Assembly (NCBI GenBank): GCA_934130355.1
Contig: CAKOXV010000010.1
Coordinates: forward strand, 1 to 59,885
DNA: 59,885 bases
Reading direction: 5' to 3'
Origin: an uncultured Clostridia bacterium
GTDB taxonomy: Bacteria > Bacillota > Clostridia > TANB77 > CAG-508
The position numbers and the translations under genes are program-made. Positions 42,991 to 49,965 of this stretch are shown in pieces; position 1 is the stretch's first letter, and each line of letters starts with the position of its first letter. The notes under the pieces are model-generated. The model saw only the letters and a program-made list of their open reading frames with translations. It searched no databases and had not been told where the DNA came from.

Positions 42991-43875
42991 CTATATTAAT
43001 GTTGCTCCAATTATTCCTGCATCATTTTTTAATTTTGCAAGTTTTATAATTATATCATGTCTTTGGTTAAAAAGCAAGTTACCACTTAATAATAAGCTTT
43101 TTAAAGGTTCATAAAATATATTTTCATATTCTGCAAAACTTCCGCCAATACAGATAGCATCAGGTTCAAAAATGTTCACAATATTTGAAATTCCTATTCC
43201 AAGATATTCTATATATTCATTTATCATATTTTTTAATATTTCATTATCTGGATTATTATATATATATTCTCTTATTTTTTCTCCACTCATTGTATTTAAA
43301 TTGAATGTACTTGAAACCTTTTGCTTGAACTTTTTTAAACTAGCATAAGCCTCAAAGCATCCTCTTTTTCCGCAACTACAAAGTTCTCCATCTTTTTGAA
43401 TTATTGTATGGCTAAATTCAAAACCTGGAACATTTTCAAACTCTAATAGTTTTCCATCATGTATTACAGCTCCGCCTACCCCTGTTCCTATACACAAAAA
43501 TACACTATTTTTAAATGGTGCTAATTCTCCATATTTTTGTTCTGCAAGAGCTGCACATTTGGCATCATTTTTTAGTTTTACTTCTATTTTTAAAATTTTT
43601 TCAAGCTTACTTGCCAAATCATAATTTTCAATGCCTAGGTTAACTGCTTTTATTATTTTATTTTGTGTAACTGTTCCTGGAATAGCAATTCCTATTCCTT
43701 CTATATTATATATTAATGACATTTGAATTACTTTTTCTGTAATAAATTCTTCTATTTGTTCTTTTATATTTGTTTTGTCTTTTATGAATTTTTCTTCTTT
43801 TAAAACAATAGAGCCGTTGTTATCAACTAGCCCTATTCCTATGTGGCTTCCACCTATATCAATTCCTACTCTCAT
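42991..43875 (-). CDS. ROK-family sugar kinase
   Basis: The 294-residue protein has the N-terminal phosphate-binding DIGGSHIGIGLVD, the second ATP motif CIGTGVGGAVI and the zinc-binding CSCGKRGCFEAYAS of ROK proteins. There is no N-terminal DNA-binding domain, so it is a kinase rather than a repressor. Substrate could be glucose or an N-acyl hexosamine. It is co-oriented with mtaB and the membrane gene upstream. Confidence 0.9.
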   Translation of the reverse strand: MRVGIDIGGSHIGIGLVDNNGSIVLKEEKFIKDKTNIKEQIEEFITEKVIQMSLIYNIEGIGIAIPGTVTQNKIIKAVNLGIENYDLASKLEKILKIEVKLKNDAKCAALAEQKYGELAPFKNSVFLCIGTGVGGAVIHDGKLLEFENVPGFEFSHTIIQKDGELCSCGKRGCFEAYASLKKFKQKVSSTFNLNTMSGEKIREYIYNNPDNEILKNMINEYIEYLGIGISNIVNIFEPDAICIGGSFAEYENIFYEPLKSLLLSGNLLFNQRHDIIIKLAKLKNDAGIIGATLI

Positions 43876-43898
43876 GTTTTTCCTTTCAAATTATTATT

Positions 43899-44624
43899 TT
43901 ATACAAAATAACTTTCTAAAATTCTTACCATAAATAATATTATTATATTACTTGCACTGATAAAATAGCCAAATGGTATTTCATTAATTTTAATCTTTTT
44001 ATTTCCATTTTTCTTTTTTTGAACATTTAATATAAAAATATAAACTAAAACTCCTATTAATGTCATTACTAATGTGTATGTAACTATAATAAAATTACTA
44101 TAAACTAGAGTTATTGCTATCAATATTAATAAATTTATTATATAACTATCCTTAGCAAATTTTCTAAGTAAAAATGCATCAATTAAAAGTAAAATCGTAT
44201 ATATCAATAAATATCCCAAGTTTAAATATATACTCTCAGGAGCAATAATACTTATATATATCATATATACCATTGATGTTACTACACCATATGCTAACAT
44301 TTTCTTATCTATTTTAGAATAATTTTTGTCAATTCCTGCTATTATTACAAGTGTAGACATATACAACATTGTAAAAATATATATTATTAAATTTACTATA
44401 TCAAATTTTTGTGGAGTTATTTTTAAAGTAAATGCTAATATTAAAGATATTATGCCACCTATTACTGCATAAGTTATATTTGTTATTATTTTTTCATTTT
44501 TTTTATTACTATAATGTGTTTTCTTTAAATCTAATTTTTGTGGAAGTTCAGTTACTTGTTCATTCCAAAACTCGCCTATTATAACTCCTATTAAAAATAT
44601 TACTATATAAAAAACTATATTCAT
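43899..44624 (-). CDS. Divergent prepilin-peptidase (A24) homologue lacking the second catalytic motif
   Basis: The 241-residue membrane protein has about seven helices. The N-terminus (FLIGVIIGEFWNEQVTELP) and C-terminus (IPFGYFISASNIIILF) match the ends of type IV prepilin peptidases. One acidic position survives (D99 in AGIDKNYSKID), but no GxGD motif is present in the second half. It is therefore probably not an active A24 peptidase, although the fold is kept. An active A24 enzyme is encoded at 14463. The role is unknown. Confidence 0.55.
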   Translation of the reverse strand: MNIVFYIVIFLIGVIIGEFWNEQVTELPQKLDLKKTHYSNKKNEKIITNITYAVIGGIISLILAFTLKITPQKFDIVNLIIYIFTMLYMSTLVIIAGIDKNYSKIDKKMLAYGVVTSMVYMIYISIIAPESIYLNLGYLLIYTILLLIDAFLLRKFAKDSYIINLLILIAITLVYSNFIIVTYTLVMTLIGVLVYIFILNVQKKKNGNKKIKINEIPFGYFISASNIIILFMVRILESYFV

Positions 44625-44653
44625 ATTAGACCTTTCTTTTGTTTATATTATTA

Positions 44654-44680
44654 CAGGCATATACTGATTTGTATATGCCT
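44654..44680. terminator. Hairpin after the 32-aa membrane peptide gene
   Basis: A 10-bp stem AGGCATATAC/GTATATGCCT lies 16 nt after the stop codon at 44696. The T-tract is weak, so termination is less certain. Confidence 0.5.
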
Positions 44681-44695
44681 GATGTTTTCTTTATC

Positions 44696-44794
44696 TTATG
44701 CGAAAATCATTGCAACAATTACTCCTGCAATTATTAATGCTACAGCTATTGCTATTATCCATCCTAATGGTGTTTTTCCACTTTGTCCTCTCAT
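44696..44794 (-). CDS. 32-aa single-helix membrane peptide
   Basis: ATG at 44794 has an AAAGGAG site. The product starts MRGQSGKTPLGWIIAIAVAL and consists of a short basic head and one Ala/Ile/Val-rich transmembrane helix. It has its own downstream hairpin and lies between the degenerate A24 homologue and the divergent spoVA operon. I do not recognise it; small membrane peptides of this kind often modulate a larger membrane protein. Confidence 0.55.
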   Translation of the reverse strand: MRGQSGKTPLGWIIAIAVALIIAGVIVAMIFA

Positions 44795-44981
44795 TTAAAA
44801 CTCCTTTTTGCAATTAGTTTAAATTTTCCTAATAATATTTTATCTTTTTTATTAAATTTGTCAATATTTTTTTACAATTTGTAATCTAATTGTATTTTTT
44901 GTAATATTTCTGTAACATATTCTTTGTATATTTTTTCTTTATATTGGTAATAATGTTGATAGTAAATTTTAGGAGGTCATT

Positions 44982-45446
44982 ATGAAACCATTAGATTCTA
45001 AAAAAGATTATCAAAATTATGTTGATAAAAAATCGCCAAATTCTCCTATATTAAAAAATTGTTTTAATGCATTTTGGGTTGGTGGTTTAATTTGTTCAAT
45101 AGGCCAAATTATTATGGATGTGTGCAAATATCGCGGCTTTTCAGACGAAACATCTGGTACTATTGTTTCTATAATTTTAATTGCCATTAGTGCATTTTTA
45201 ACTGGACTTAACATATTTAATAAAATTGGCAAATTTGCAGGTGCTGGTTCTTTAGTTCCTATAACTGGTTTTGCAAATTCAATTGTTTCTCCTGCTATGG
45301 AATACAAATCAGAAGGTTATGTTATGGGAGTTGGCGGAAAAATGTTTACTGTTGCTGGTCCTGTATTAGTTTTTGGTATATCTGCTTCAATTATTGTAGG
45401 GCTAGTATATATGATTTTTAATACACAAGCAATTACTCTTGTGTAA
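44982..45446 (+). CDS. spoVAC: Stage V sporulation protein AC
   Basis: The 154-residue membrane protein has four hydrophobic helices with the family segments AFWVGGLICSIGQ and KIGKFAGAGSLVPITGFANS. SpoVAC is part of the inner-membrane channel that moves dipicolinic acid into the forespore and out at germination. AGGAGG precedes the ATG. A weak sigma-G-like arrangement (TGTATA, 17 bp, TAATAAT) lies upstream, consistent with forespore expression. First gene of a three-gene spoVAC-AD-AE operon. Confidence 0.96.
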   Translation: MKPLDSKKDYQNYVDKKSPNSPILKNCFNAFWVGGLICSIGQIIMDVCKYRGFSDETSGTIVSIILIAISAFLTGLNIFNKIGKFAGAGSLVPITGFANSIVSPAMEYKSEGYVMGVGGKMFTVAGPVLVFGISASIIVGLVYMIFNTQAITLV

Positions 45447-45463
45447 GCTGAAAGGATGATTTT

Positions 45464-46465
45464 ATGCAAAAAATAGGAAAACAAACTATAAAATTTGATT
45501 TACCACCAGTTATTACTAATGTTGCATCAATTGTTGGACCTAAAGAAGCAAATGGTCCTCTTGCTAAATATTTTGATCAATGTTTAGAAGATGAATTTTG
45601 GGGTGAAAAAACTTGGGAAAAATCTGAAAGCAAAATTATTAAAGAAACTGTTAATATGGCTATTAGCAAATCTGGTGTTCCTTCAAGTAATATTGAATTT
45701 TGCTTTGCAGGTGATTTATTAAATCAATGTATTTCTTCTAGTTTCGGACTTAGAGAACTTAATATTCCTTTTGTTGGAATTTTTGGTGCCTGTTCTACTT
45801 TTGTTGAAGGTTTAGGTCTTGGTGCAATTTTCACAGAAGCAATTGCTGAACACGTTTTATGTGCTGCTTCTAGTCACTTCTGTAGTGCGGAAAAACAATT
45901 TAGGTTCCCTCTAGAATTAGGAAATCAACGTCCTCCAACATCTCAATGGACAGTTACAGGTGCTGGTGCTGCAATTTTATCTAAATCAGGAAAAGGTCCT
46001 TTTATTACTCATGTAACTCTTGGAAAAATTGTTGATATGGGAATTAAAGATGCAAATAATATGGGAGCAGCAATGGCACCTGCCGCATTAGATACTCTAA
46101 TTTGTCACTTAAAAGATACTGGTCGCTCTCCTTCTTATTATGATGCAATTATTACAGGTGATTTAGGACATATAGGTAAAGAAATATTGACTGAACTAGC
46201 ACTTGATAAAGGCTATAATATTAAATCAAATTATAATGATTGTGGTGTTATGATTTTTGATAAAGAAAAACAAGATACACATTCTGGCGGAAGTGGCTGT
46301 GGATGCTGTGCTTCTGTATTTTCCGGATACTTTTTCAAACAATTAAAAGATCAAAAAATTAAAAGAATATTATTAATTGCTACTGGTGCCTTAATGAATT
46401 CTACTTCTTCTCAACAAGGAGAATCTATTCCTAGTATTGCACATGCAATTAGTATTGAAATGTAA
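45464..46465 (+). CDS. spoVAD: Stage V sporulation protein AD
   Basis: The 333-residue soluble protein has a thiolase-like fold (FGACSTFVEGLGLGA, SSHFCSAEKQFRFPLELG, GSGCGCCASVFSGYF). SpoVAD binds dipicolinic acid directly at the inner membrane of the spore. It lies 17 nt after spoVAC and 12 nt before spoVAE. Length normal. Confidence 0.97.
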   Translation: MQKIGKQTIKFDLPPVITNVASIVGPKEANGPLAKYFDQCLEDEFWGEKTWEKSESKIIKETVNMAISKSGVPSSNIEFCFAGDLLNQCISSSFGLRELNIPFVGIFGACSTFVEGLGLGAIFTEAIAEHVLCAASSHFCSAEKQFRFPLELGNQRPPTSQWTVTGAGAAILSKSGKGPFITHVTLGKIVDMGIKDANNMGAAMAPAALDTLICHLKDTGRSPSYYDAIITGDLGHIGKEILTELALDKGYNIKSNYNDCGVMIFDKEKQDTHSGGSGCGCCASVFSGYFFKQLKDQKIKRILLIATGALMNSTSSQQGESIPSIAHAISIEM

Positions 46466-46477
46466 AGAGGTGTTGTT

Positions 46478-46864
46478 ATGGAGTTCTTACAAAGTATTGA
46501 TTGGTTTGGGTTACTTAAATGTTTTGTTACTGGTGGTCTAATTTGTGTTATTGGTCAAGTTTTAATTGACAAAACAAAATTGACACCTGCAAGAATTTTA
46601 GTAATTTTCGTTACTACAGGAACCATTTTAGGTGGTCTTGGGATTTATAAATATCTAGTTGATTTTGCTGGTGCAGGTGCTACTGTTCCTCTTACTGGGT
46701 TTGGATATAATTTAGCTAAAGGTGCTATTAAAGGTGTTAAAGAATCAGGATTAATTGGTGCTTTCACAGGAGGTGTTACCGCTTCTGCTGGTGGAATAGC
46801 TGCTGCAGTTTTCTTTGGATATATAGCTTCTTTAATTTCTAAACCTAAGATGAAAAAAGAATAA
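46478..46864 (+). CDS. spoVAE: Stage V sporulation protein AE
   Basis: The 128-residue membrane protein is homologous to SpoVAC (GGLICVIGQVLIDKTKLTPARIL, DFAGAGATVPLTGFGYNLAKG) and has about four helices. It is part of the dipicolinic acid channel. The operon lacks spoVAA, AB and AF, as in reduced clostridial versions. Confidence 0.96.
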   Translation: MEFLQSIDWFGLLKCFVTGGLICVIGQVLIDKTKLTPARILVIFVTTGTILGGLGIYKYLVDFAGAGATVPLTGFGYNLAKGAIKGVKESGLIGAFTGGVTASAGGIAAAVFFGYIASLISKPKMKKE

Positions 46865-46875
46865 ATCGGCTAAAT

Positions 46876-46904
46876 TTGCACATTTGAGCCATATGTGTTA
46901 TAAT
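46876..46904 (+). promoter_or_regulatory. Promoter of the 156-aa membrane protein gene
   Basis: TTGCAC (46876-46881) and TATAAT (46899-46904) are separated by 17 bp. A short hairpin AACAGA/TCTGTT follows at 46912-46930, before the ribosome binding site. Confidence 0.7.
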
Positions 46905-46956
46905 ATAATAAGAACAGAGGTATTTCTGTTAAATTTTTTTAAAGGTGGAAAGAATT

Positions 46957-47427
46957 ATGAAAAAGCAGAAGCAAAGTGTTTGGGCGAAGAATTTAGTACG
47001 GTTAGTTCTCATCTTCGTGTTGGGAACTGCGATTTGTCTTTCTTTTCTCTTGCTTGCATTTAAGAGCGAAAAGTTCTTTGATGCATTGTTCGAAAAAGAA
47101 GTAATCGCTCAAGGAATAATTTTCCTTATTTTTGAATGGATTCTTGGAGTTTTTGTAGGAGCCTATTTATTAGTTCCGATTCTTGTAGACAAAAAAGCCG
47201 AAATCGACGAGTTAAAAGAAAAGAACGCGTATCTCTCAAGAGAATTAGGAAAATGGCACAAAAAGTATGTCAGCTCTAAACCTGCAACTAGGGTTTTCGC
47301 AGAAATTGACAAAATTTCTGAAGAAACCAATCAATCCGGTGATAATAAAACCGAAAACATTGATGAGCCCATTGCAGAATTTAAAACTCTGCAAGAAATA
47401 ATTGCTGGTTCAAAAAACGCAAAGTAA
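46957..47427 (+). CDS. Two-helix membrane protein with coiled-coil tail, unknown
   Basis: The start is ATG 46957, preceded by AAAGGTGG (an in-frame GTG at 46945 lies inside that site and is rejected). The 156-residue product has two transmembrane helices (about 13-34 and 49-73), a coiled coil (AEIDELKEKNAYLSRELGKW) and an acidic tail. Codon use includes CGG, TCG, GCG and CTC, rare in the neighbours, which suggests recent acquisition. It has its own promoter and strong terminator. Family not recognised; the coiled coil after two helices resembles small phage- or plasmid-type membrane proteins, but that is weak. Confidence 0.7.
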   Translation: MKKQKQSVWAKNLVRLVLIFVLGTAICLSFLLLAFKSEKFFDALFEKEVIAQGIIFLIFEWILGVFVGAYLLVPILVDKKAEIDELKEKNAYLSRELGKWHKKYVSSKPATRVFAEIDKISEETNQSGDNKTENIDEPIAEFKTLQEIIAGSKNAK

Positions 47428-47436
47428 TATTCCACT

Positions 47437-47472
47437 CCCCACTGTCCGAGTTTCGGATAGTGGGGTTTTTTT
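47437..47472 (+). terminator. Strong terminator of the 156-aa gene
   Basis: CCCCACT/AGTGGGG with an inner TCCG/CGGA stem is followed by TTTTTTT. It is GC-rich compared with other terminators in the window. Its T-run adjoins the -35 box of the next promoter. Confidence 0.85.
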
Positions 47473-47499
47473 GACTTTTTAAAAAAAATATTGTATAAT
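47471..47499 (+). promoter_or_regulatory. Promoter of the 41-aa peptide gene
   Basis: TTGACT (47471-47476) and TATAAT (47494-47499) are separated by 17 bp. The untranslated leader holds a small TAAGG/CCTTA hairpin. Confidence 0.75.
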
Positions 47500-47556
47500 A
47501 TAGATATATATAAGGTAAGTTGCCTTAAAATTTGAAGAAGAAAGAGAGATACAAAA

Positions 47557-47682
47557 ATGAAAATTAGTAAGTGGAATCAGCGGAGACGCATCTTTCAGAA
47601 CATTGTCAGCGGAATGGAGATGACTGCACTTACCAGTATAGCAGTTATCTTTTTTGCAATCCTAATTATCAATTTCAGCTAA
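47557..47682 (+). CDS. 41-aa basic membrane peptide
   Basis: ATG at 47557, ribosome binding site weak (AGAGAGAT). The product begins MKISKWNQRRRIFQNIVSGM: a basic head followed by one hydrophobic helix (residues 23-39). Composition and codons (CGG, CGC, AGC, GTC) match the preceding 156-aa gene rather than the chromosome around it. It has its own promoter and a perfect palindromic terminator. The form, a basic head plus one helix, resembles type I toxin or small regulatory membrane peptides; the function is unknown. Confidence 0.55.
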   Translation: MKISKWNQRRRIFQNIVSGMEMTALTSIAVIFFAILIINFS

Positions 47683-47688
47683 AAAAAT

Positions 47689-47716
47689 AACTCCAACAAC
47701 AATTGTTGTTGGAGTT
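47689..47716. terminator. Perfect palindromic bidirectional terminator
   Basis: A 14-bp perfect stem (AACTCCAACAACAA and its complement) has no spacer. It serves the 41-aa gene on plus and the HAD gene (stop at 47720) on minus. Confidence 0.8.
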
Positions 47717-47719
47717 GCT

Positions 47720-48316
47720 TTATTTATTTCCACACATTTCTTGAATAATTTTATAAATATGATACCAACTATAAGCAGTTATAATGTTTTCACCATTAGT
47801 TTGCTTATTATATTGACAATCAAACTTAATAACTTTAATTTTTTTTGATATGTCTTTAATATTTCCTGGACAATCTTCTATCATTACATCTACATTATTT
47901 TCTACACACTTGTGTATTTTTTCTTCATTACTTGCAAATATTAATTTTTCATATTCAATATTATGTTTTTGTAACCATTGCTTTGTTAATTCTTGCATTT
48001 TGCCATAATGTTCAGGTGGCATACCACTTTCATCTCTTGCTGTTATTAAATATATCTTATTTCCTTCTTCTTGTAATTTATTAATTATTTCTGGTGCAAA
48101 TTTTCTTGGACTACTTTCTGCAACATATTCTACAAGGTATTTATTCCAAAATCTTTCCTCTTGCTCTTCTGTAAATTGAAATCTTTCATTTTCATAATAT
48201 TTACTTAAGTCTATATCTATTGGTATTCCTTCTTCTACGCACATTTTTGTTCCATAATCTAATGCCATTCTTTCTAAATCTGTTAAAACTCCGTCTATAT
48301 CAATTCCTATGTTCAT
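47720..48316 (-). CDS. HAD-family 5'-nucleotidase-like phosphatase
   Basis: The 198-residue protein has HAD motif I D6-I-D8-G-V (GIDIDGVLTDLE), motif II YLITARDE and a motif IV region VDVMIEDCPGN. The layout matches the NT5C/putative deoxyribonucleotidase branch of HAD enzymes, which dephosphorylate nucleoside monophosphates; the substrate is not certain. A single-gene unit downstream of rplT. Confidence 0.82.
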   Translation of the reverse strand: MNIGIDIDGVLTDLERMALDYGTKMCVEEGIPIDIDLSKYYENERFQFTEEQEERFWNKYLVEYVAESSPRKFAPEIINKLQEEGNKIYLITARDESGMPPEHYGKMQELTKQWLQKHNIEYEKLIFASNEEKIHKCVENNVDVMIEDCPGNIKDISKKIKVIKFDCQYNKQTNGENIITAYSWYHIYKIIQEMCGNK

Positions 48317-48347
48317 AGTTAAACCTCCATTTTTCTAATGTAAATTG

Positions 48348-48394
48348 AAAAAGCCCTTACCTTAAAATTATTATTTCAAAGTAAAGAGCTTTTT
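48348..48394 (-). terminator. Terminator of the infC-rpmI-rplT operon
   Basis: AAAAAGC(T/C)CTTTAC-type arms (48348-48360 and 48381-48394) pair with one bulge, and T-rich sequence follows on the minus strand. Confidence 0.65.
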
Positions 48395-48395
48395 A

Positions 48396-48746
48396 TTATG
48401 CTTTTTTTGCTACTTCAGCTATTTCTGCAAATGCTTTTGCATCATTTACAGCTATTTCTGCTAACATTTTTCTATTAATTGTTACATTAGCTCTTTTTAA
48501 TCCTGAGATTAATTTGCTATATGTTAAACCATTCATTCTTGCTGCAGCATTTATTCTTGATATCCAAAGTTTTCTGAAATCACTTTTCTTATCTTTTCTT
48601 CCAACGTAAGCATAAGATAATGATTTTAATACTGCTTGATTAGCATTTCTAAATCTATAGTGTTTTGCACCATAATATCCTTTTGCTTGTTTTAATACTT
48701 TTTTATGTCTTGCTCTTGTTGTCATTGCTGATTTTACTCTTGCCAT
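48396..48746 (-). CDS. rplT: 50S ribosomal protein L20
   Basis: The 116-residue protein has the basic N-terminal extension (ARVKSAMTTRARHKKVLKQAKGYYG in part) and the RDKKSDFRKLWISRINAA-type core. L20 is an early 23S rRNA binder and, in Firmicutes, represses its own operon through the infC leader. Last gene of infC-rpmI-rplT. Confidence 0.98.
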   Translation of the reverse strand: MARVKSAMTTRARHKKVLKQAKGYYGAKHYRFRNANQAVLKSLSYAYVGRKDKKSDFRKLWISRINAAARMNGLTYSKLISGLKRANVTINRKMLAEIAVNDAKAFAEIAEVAKKA

Positions 48747-48771
48747 TTATTTTCCCTCCCTAAACTACTTT

Positions 48772-48975
48772 TTAGTTACCATAAGGTAATAATTTTTTTA
48801 TTGTGTTTTCACATGATTTATCTGCATAAGCTCCTGGGCGTCTGCTAGATAATTTTTGTCTTTTTGTCTTGTTTGCTAATAAATGTCTTCTATTAGCTGT
48901 TGTTCTTTTTACTTTTCCTGTTGCTGTTAAAGAATATCTTTTCTTTGCAGCTTTGTTTGTTTTTAATTTTGGCAT
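48772..48975 (-). CDS. rpmI: 50S ribosomal protein L35
   Basis: The 67-residue basic protein matches L35 (MPKLKTNKAAKKRYSLTATG, HLLANKTKRQKLSSRR). It lies between infC and rplT in the standard operon. Confidence 0.98.
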   Translation of the reverse strand: MPKLKTNKAAKKRYSLTATGKVKRTTANRRHLLANKTKRQKLSSRRPGAYADKSCENTIKKLLPYGN

Positions 48976-49009
48976 AGCTTTTCGCTCCTTTCAATTGTTT
49001 TATATATTA

Positions 49010-49519
49010 TTAAGCTTTTTTAGCTAGTATAATAAACATGTTTTTTCCTTCTAGTTTTGGACTTTTTTCAGTTACTGAAATATCAGCTAAATCTTCTGCA
49101 AATTTGTTTAAAACTTGTTCTCCCATTTTTGTATTATTTAGCTCTCTACCTCTAAATCTTACAGTAATTTTTACCTTATTTCCGTCTTCTAGAAATTTTC
49201 TTGCATTTTTTGCTTTGAATCCAAAGTCATGTTCTTCAATATTTGGAGTTATTCTTAATTCCTTTGTTTCTTGTACTTTTTGCTTTTTCTTAGCTTCTTT
49301 TTCTTTTTTAGCTTGTTCAAATTTGTATTTTCCATAATTCATAATCTTACATACTGGTACTTGTGAATTTGGTGAAACTAATACTAAATCTAATTTTTTT
49401 TCTGTTGCTAATTCCAAAGCTCTTGGTAATGGAACTACTCCTAATTTTTCTCCTGTGTCACTTATTAGTTGAACTTCTTTGGCTCTTATTTGACCATTTA
49501 TAGGTAATTCTTGTTTTAT
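49010..49519 (-). CDS. infC: Translation initiation factor IF-3 (probable ATA start)
   Basis: IF-3 prevents 50S joining and checks initiator codon pairing. Recognised by NGQIRAKEVQLISDTGEKLG, the linker GKYKFEQAKKEKEAKKKQK and a C-domain with VKITVRFRGRE. In this frame there is no ATG at the N-terminus. GTG at 49528 overlaps AGGAGG itself, whereas ATA at 49519 lies 8 nt after AGGAGG and gives the expected N-terminus. A non-canonical start (AUU) is well known for infC in other bacteria, where it enables autoregulation. About 169 aa. Confidence 0.95.
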   Translation of the reverse strand: MKQELPINGQIRAKEVQLISDTGEKLGVVPLPRALELATEKKLDLVLVSPNSQVPVCKIMNYGKYKFEQAKKEKEAKKKQKVQETKELRITPNIEEHDFGFKAKNARKFLEDGNKVKITVRFRGRELNNTKMGEQVLNKFAEDLADISVTEKSPKLEGKNMFIILAKKA

Positions 49520-49580
49520 ATAAAACACCTCCTAAATTTTTGTCTTTTATTTTGTATTTTTTATCTATTAATTTAAACAC

Positions 49581-49608
49581 AAAAAAATTGACTTTGTTAC
49601 AAGTCAAT
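49581..49608 (-). terminator. Leader terminator of the infC operon
   Basis: Stem ATTGACTT/AAGTCAAT followed by TTTTTTTG on the minus strand. Its loop contains GTTACAAG complement, so formation competes with the distal pairing in the leader. Confidence 0.8.
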
Positions 49609-49708
49609 TCCACATAAAAATAGATATACTTATTAATATAAATCTAATTTTTTCTAACCTTTTTCCACATAGTTAAGGTGAGAAGTGGATAACTTCTTCT
49701 TGTAACGA
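49581..49708 (-). promoter_or_regulatory. L20-type leader (attenuator) of infC-rpmI-rplT
   Basis: Between the promoter and infC, the 5' segment GTTACAAG (minus strand, 49699-49706) is fully complementary to CTTGTAAC (49596-49603) inside the terminator hairpin. This gives mutually exclusive antiterminator and terminator folds. A middle hairpin GAAGTTATCCACTTC lies near 49683-49697. The arrangement is that of the Firmicute L20 leader, where L20 binding favours termination. The match to the Rfam model was not computed. Confidence 0.75.
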
Positions 49709-49713
49709 ATATT

Positions 49714-49742
49714 ATTATACAATGATTACAATATTTTGTCAA
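49714..49742 (-). promoter_or_regulatory. Perfect sigma-A promoter of the infC operon
   Basis: TTGACA (49737-49742) and TATAAT (49714-49719) on the minus strand are exactly 17 bp apart, both hexamers perfect. Confidence 0.9.
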
Positions 49743-49743
49743 T

Positions 49744-49888
49744 AGTTTTTAGAAATTTTTATTATTAGTTAATATTTGAATATATAATTTATCTCTAAAT
49801 GTATAGTACTACGGCAAAACCATACATACCTTTGGAGATAAGCTATAATTTCAAATCATGAAATCATAATAAATTTTTAAACTTTTTT
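49744..49888. repeat. Palindromic element, possible degenerate copy E
   Basis: Long imperfect arms (from AGTTTTTAGAAATTT near 49744 to AAATTTTTAAACTTT near 49885) converge on TTATCTC/GAGATAA (49789-49795, 49835-49841) and ATGTAT/ATACAT. The centre has GGCAAAACCATAC, resembling half of the core of copies A-D, but the GACCC half is missing. It lies between the infC promoter and the divergent DUF4912 gene. Confidence 0.45.
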
Positions 49889-49965
49889 TGCCAGAGCCCT
49901 TGAATTTATTTTAAATTTAGTATACTATATAAAAAAGTATGTTTATATACATAGGAGGATAAAAA

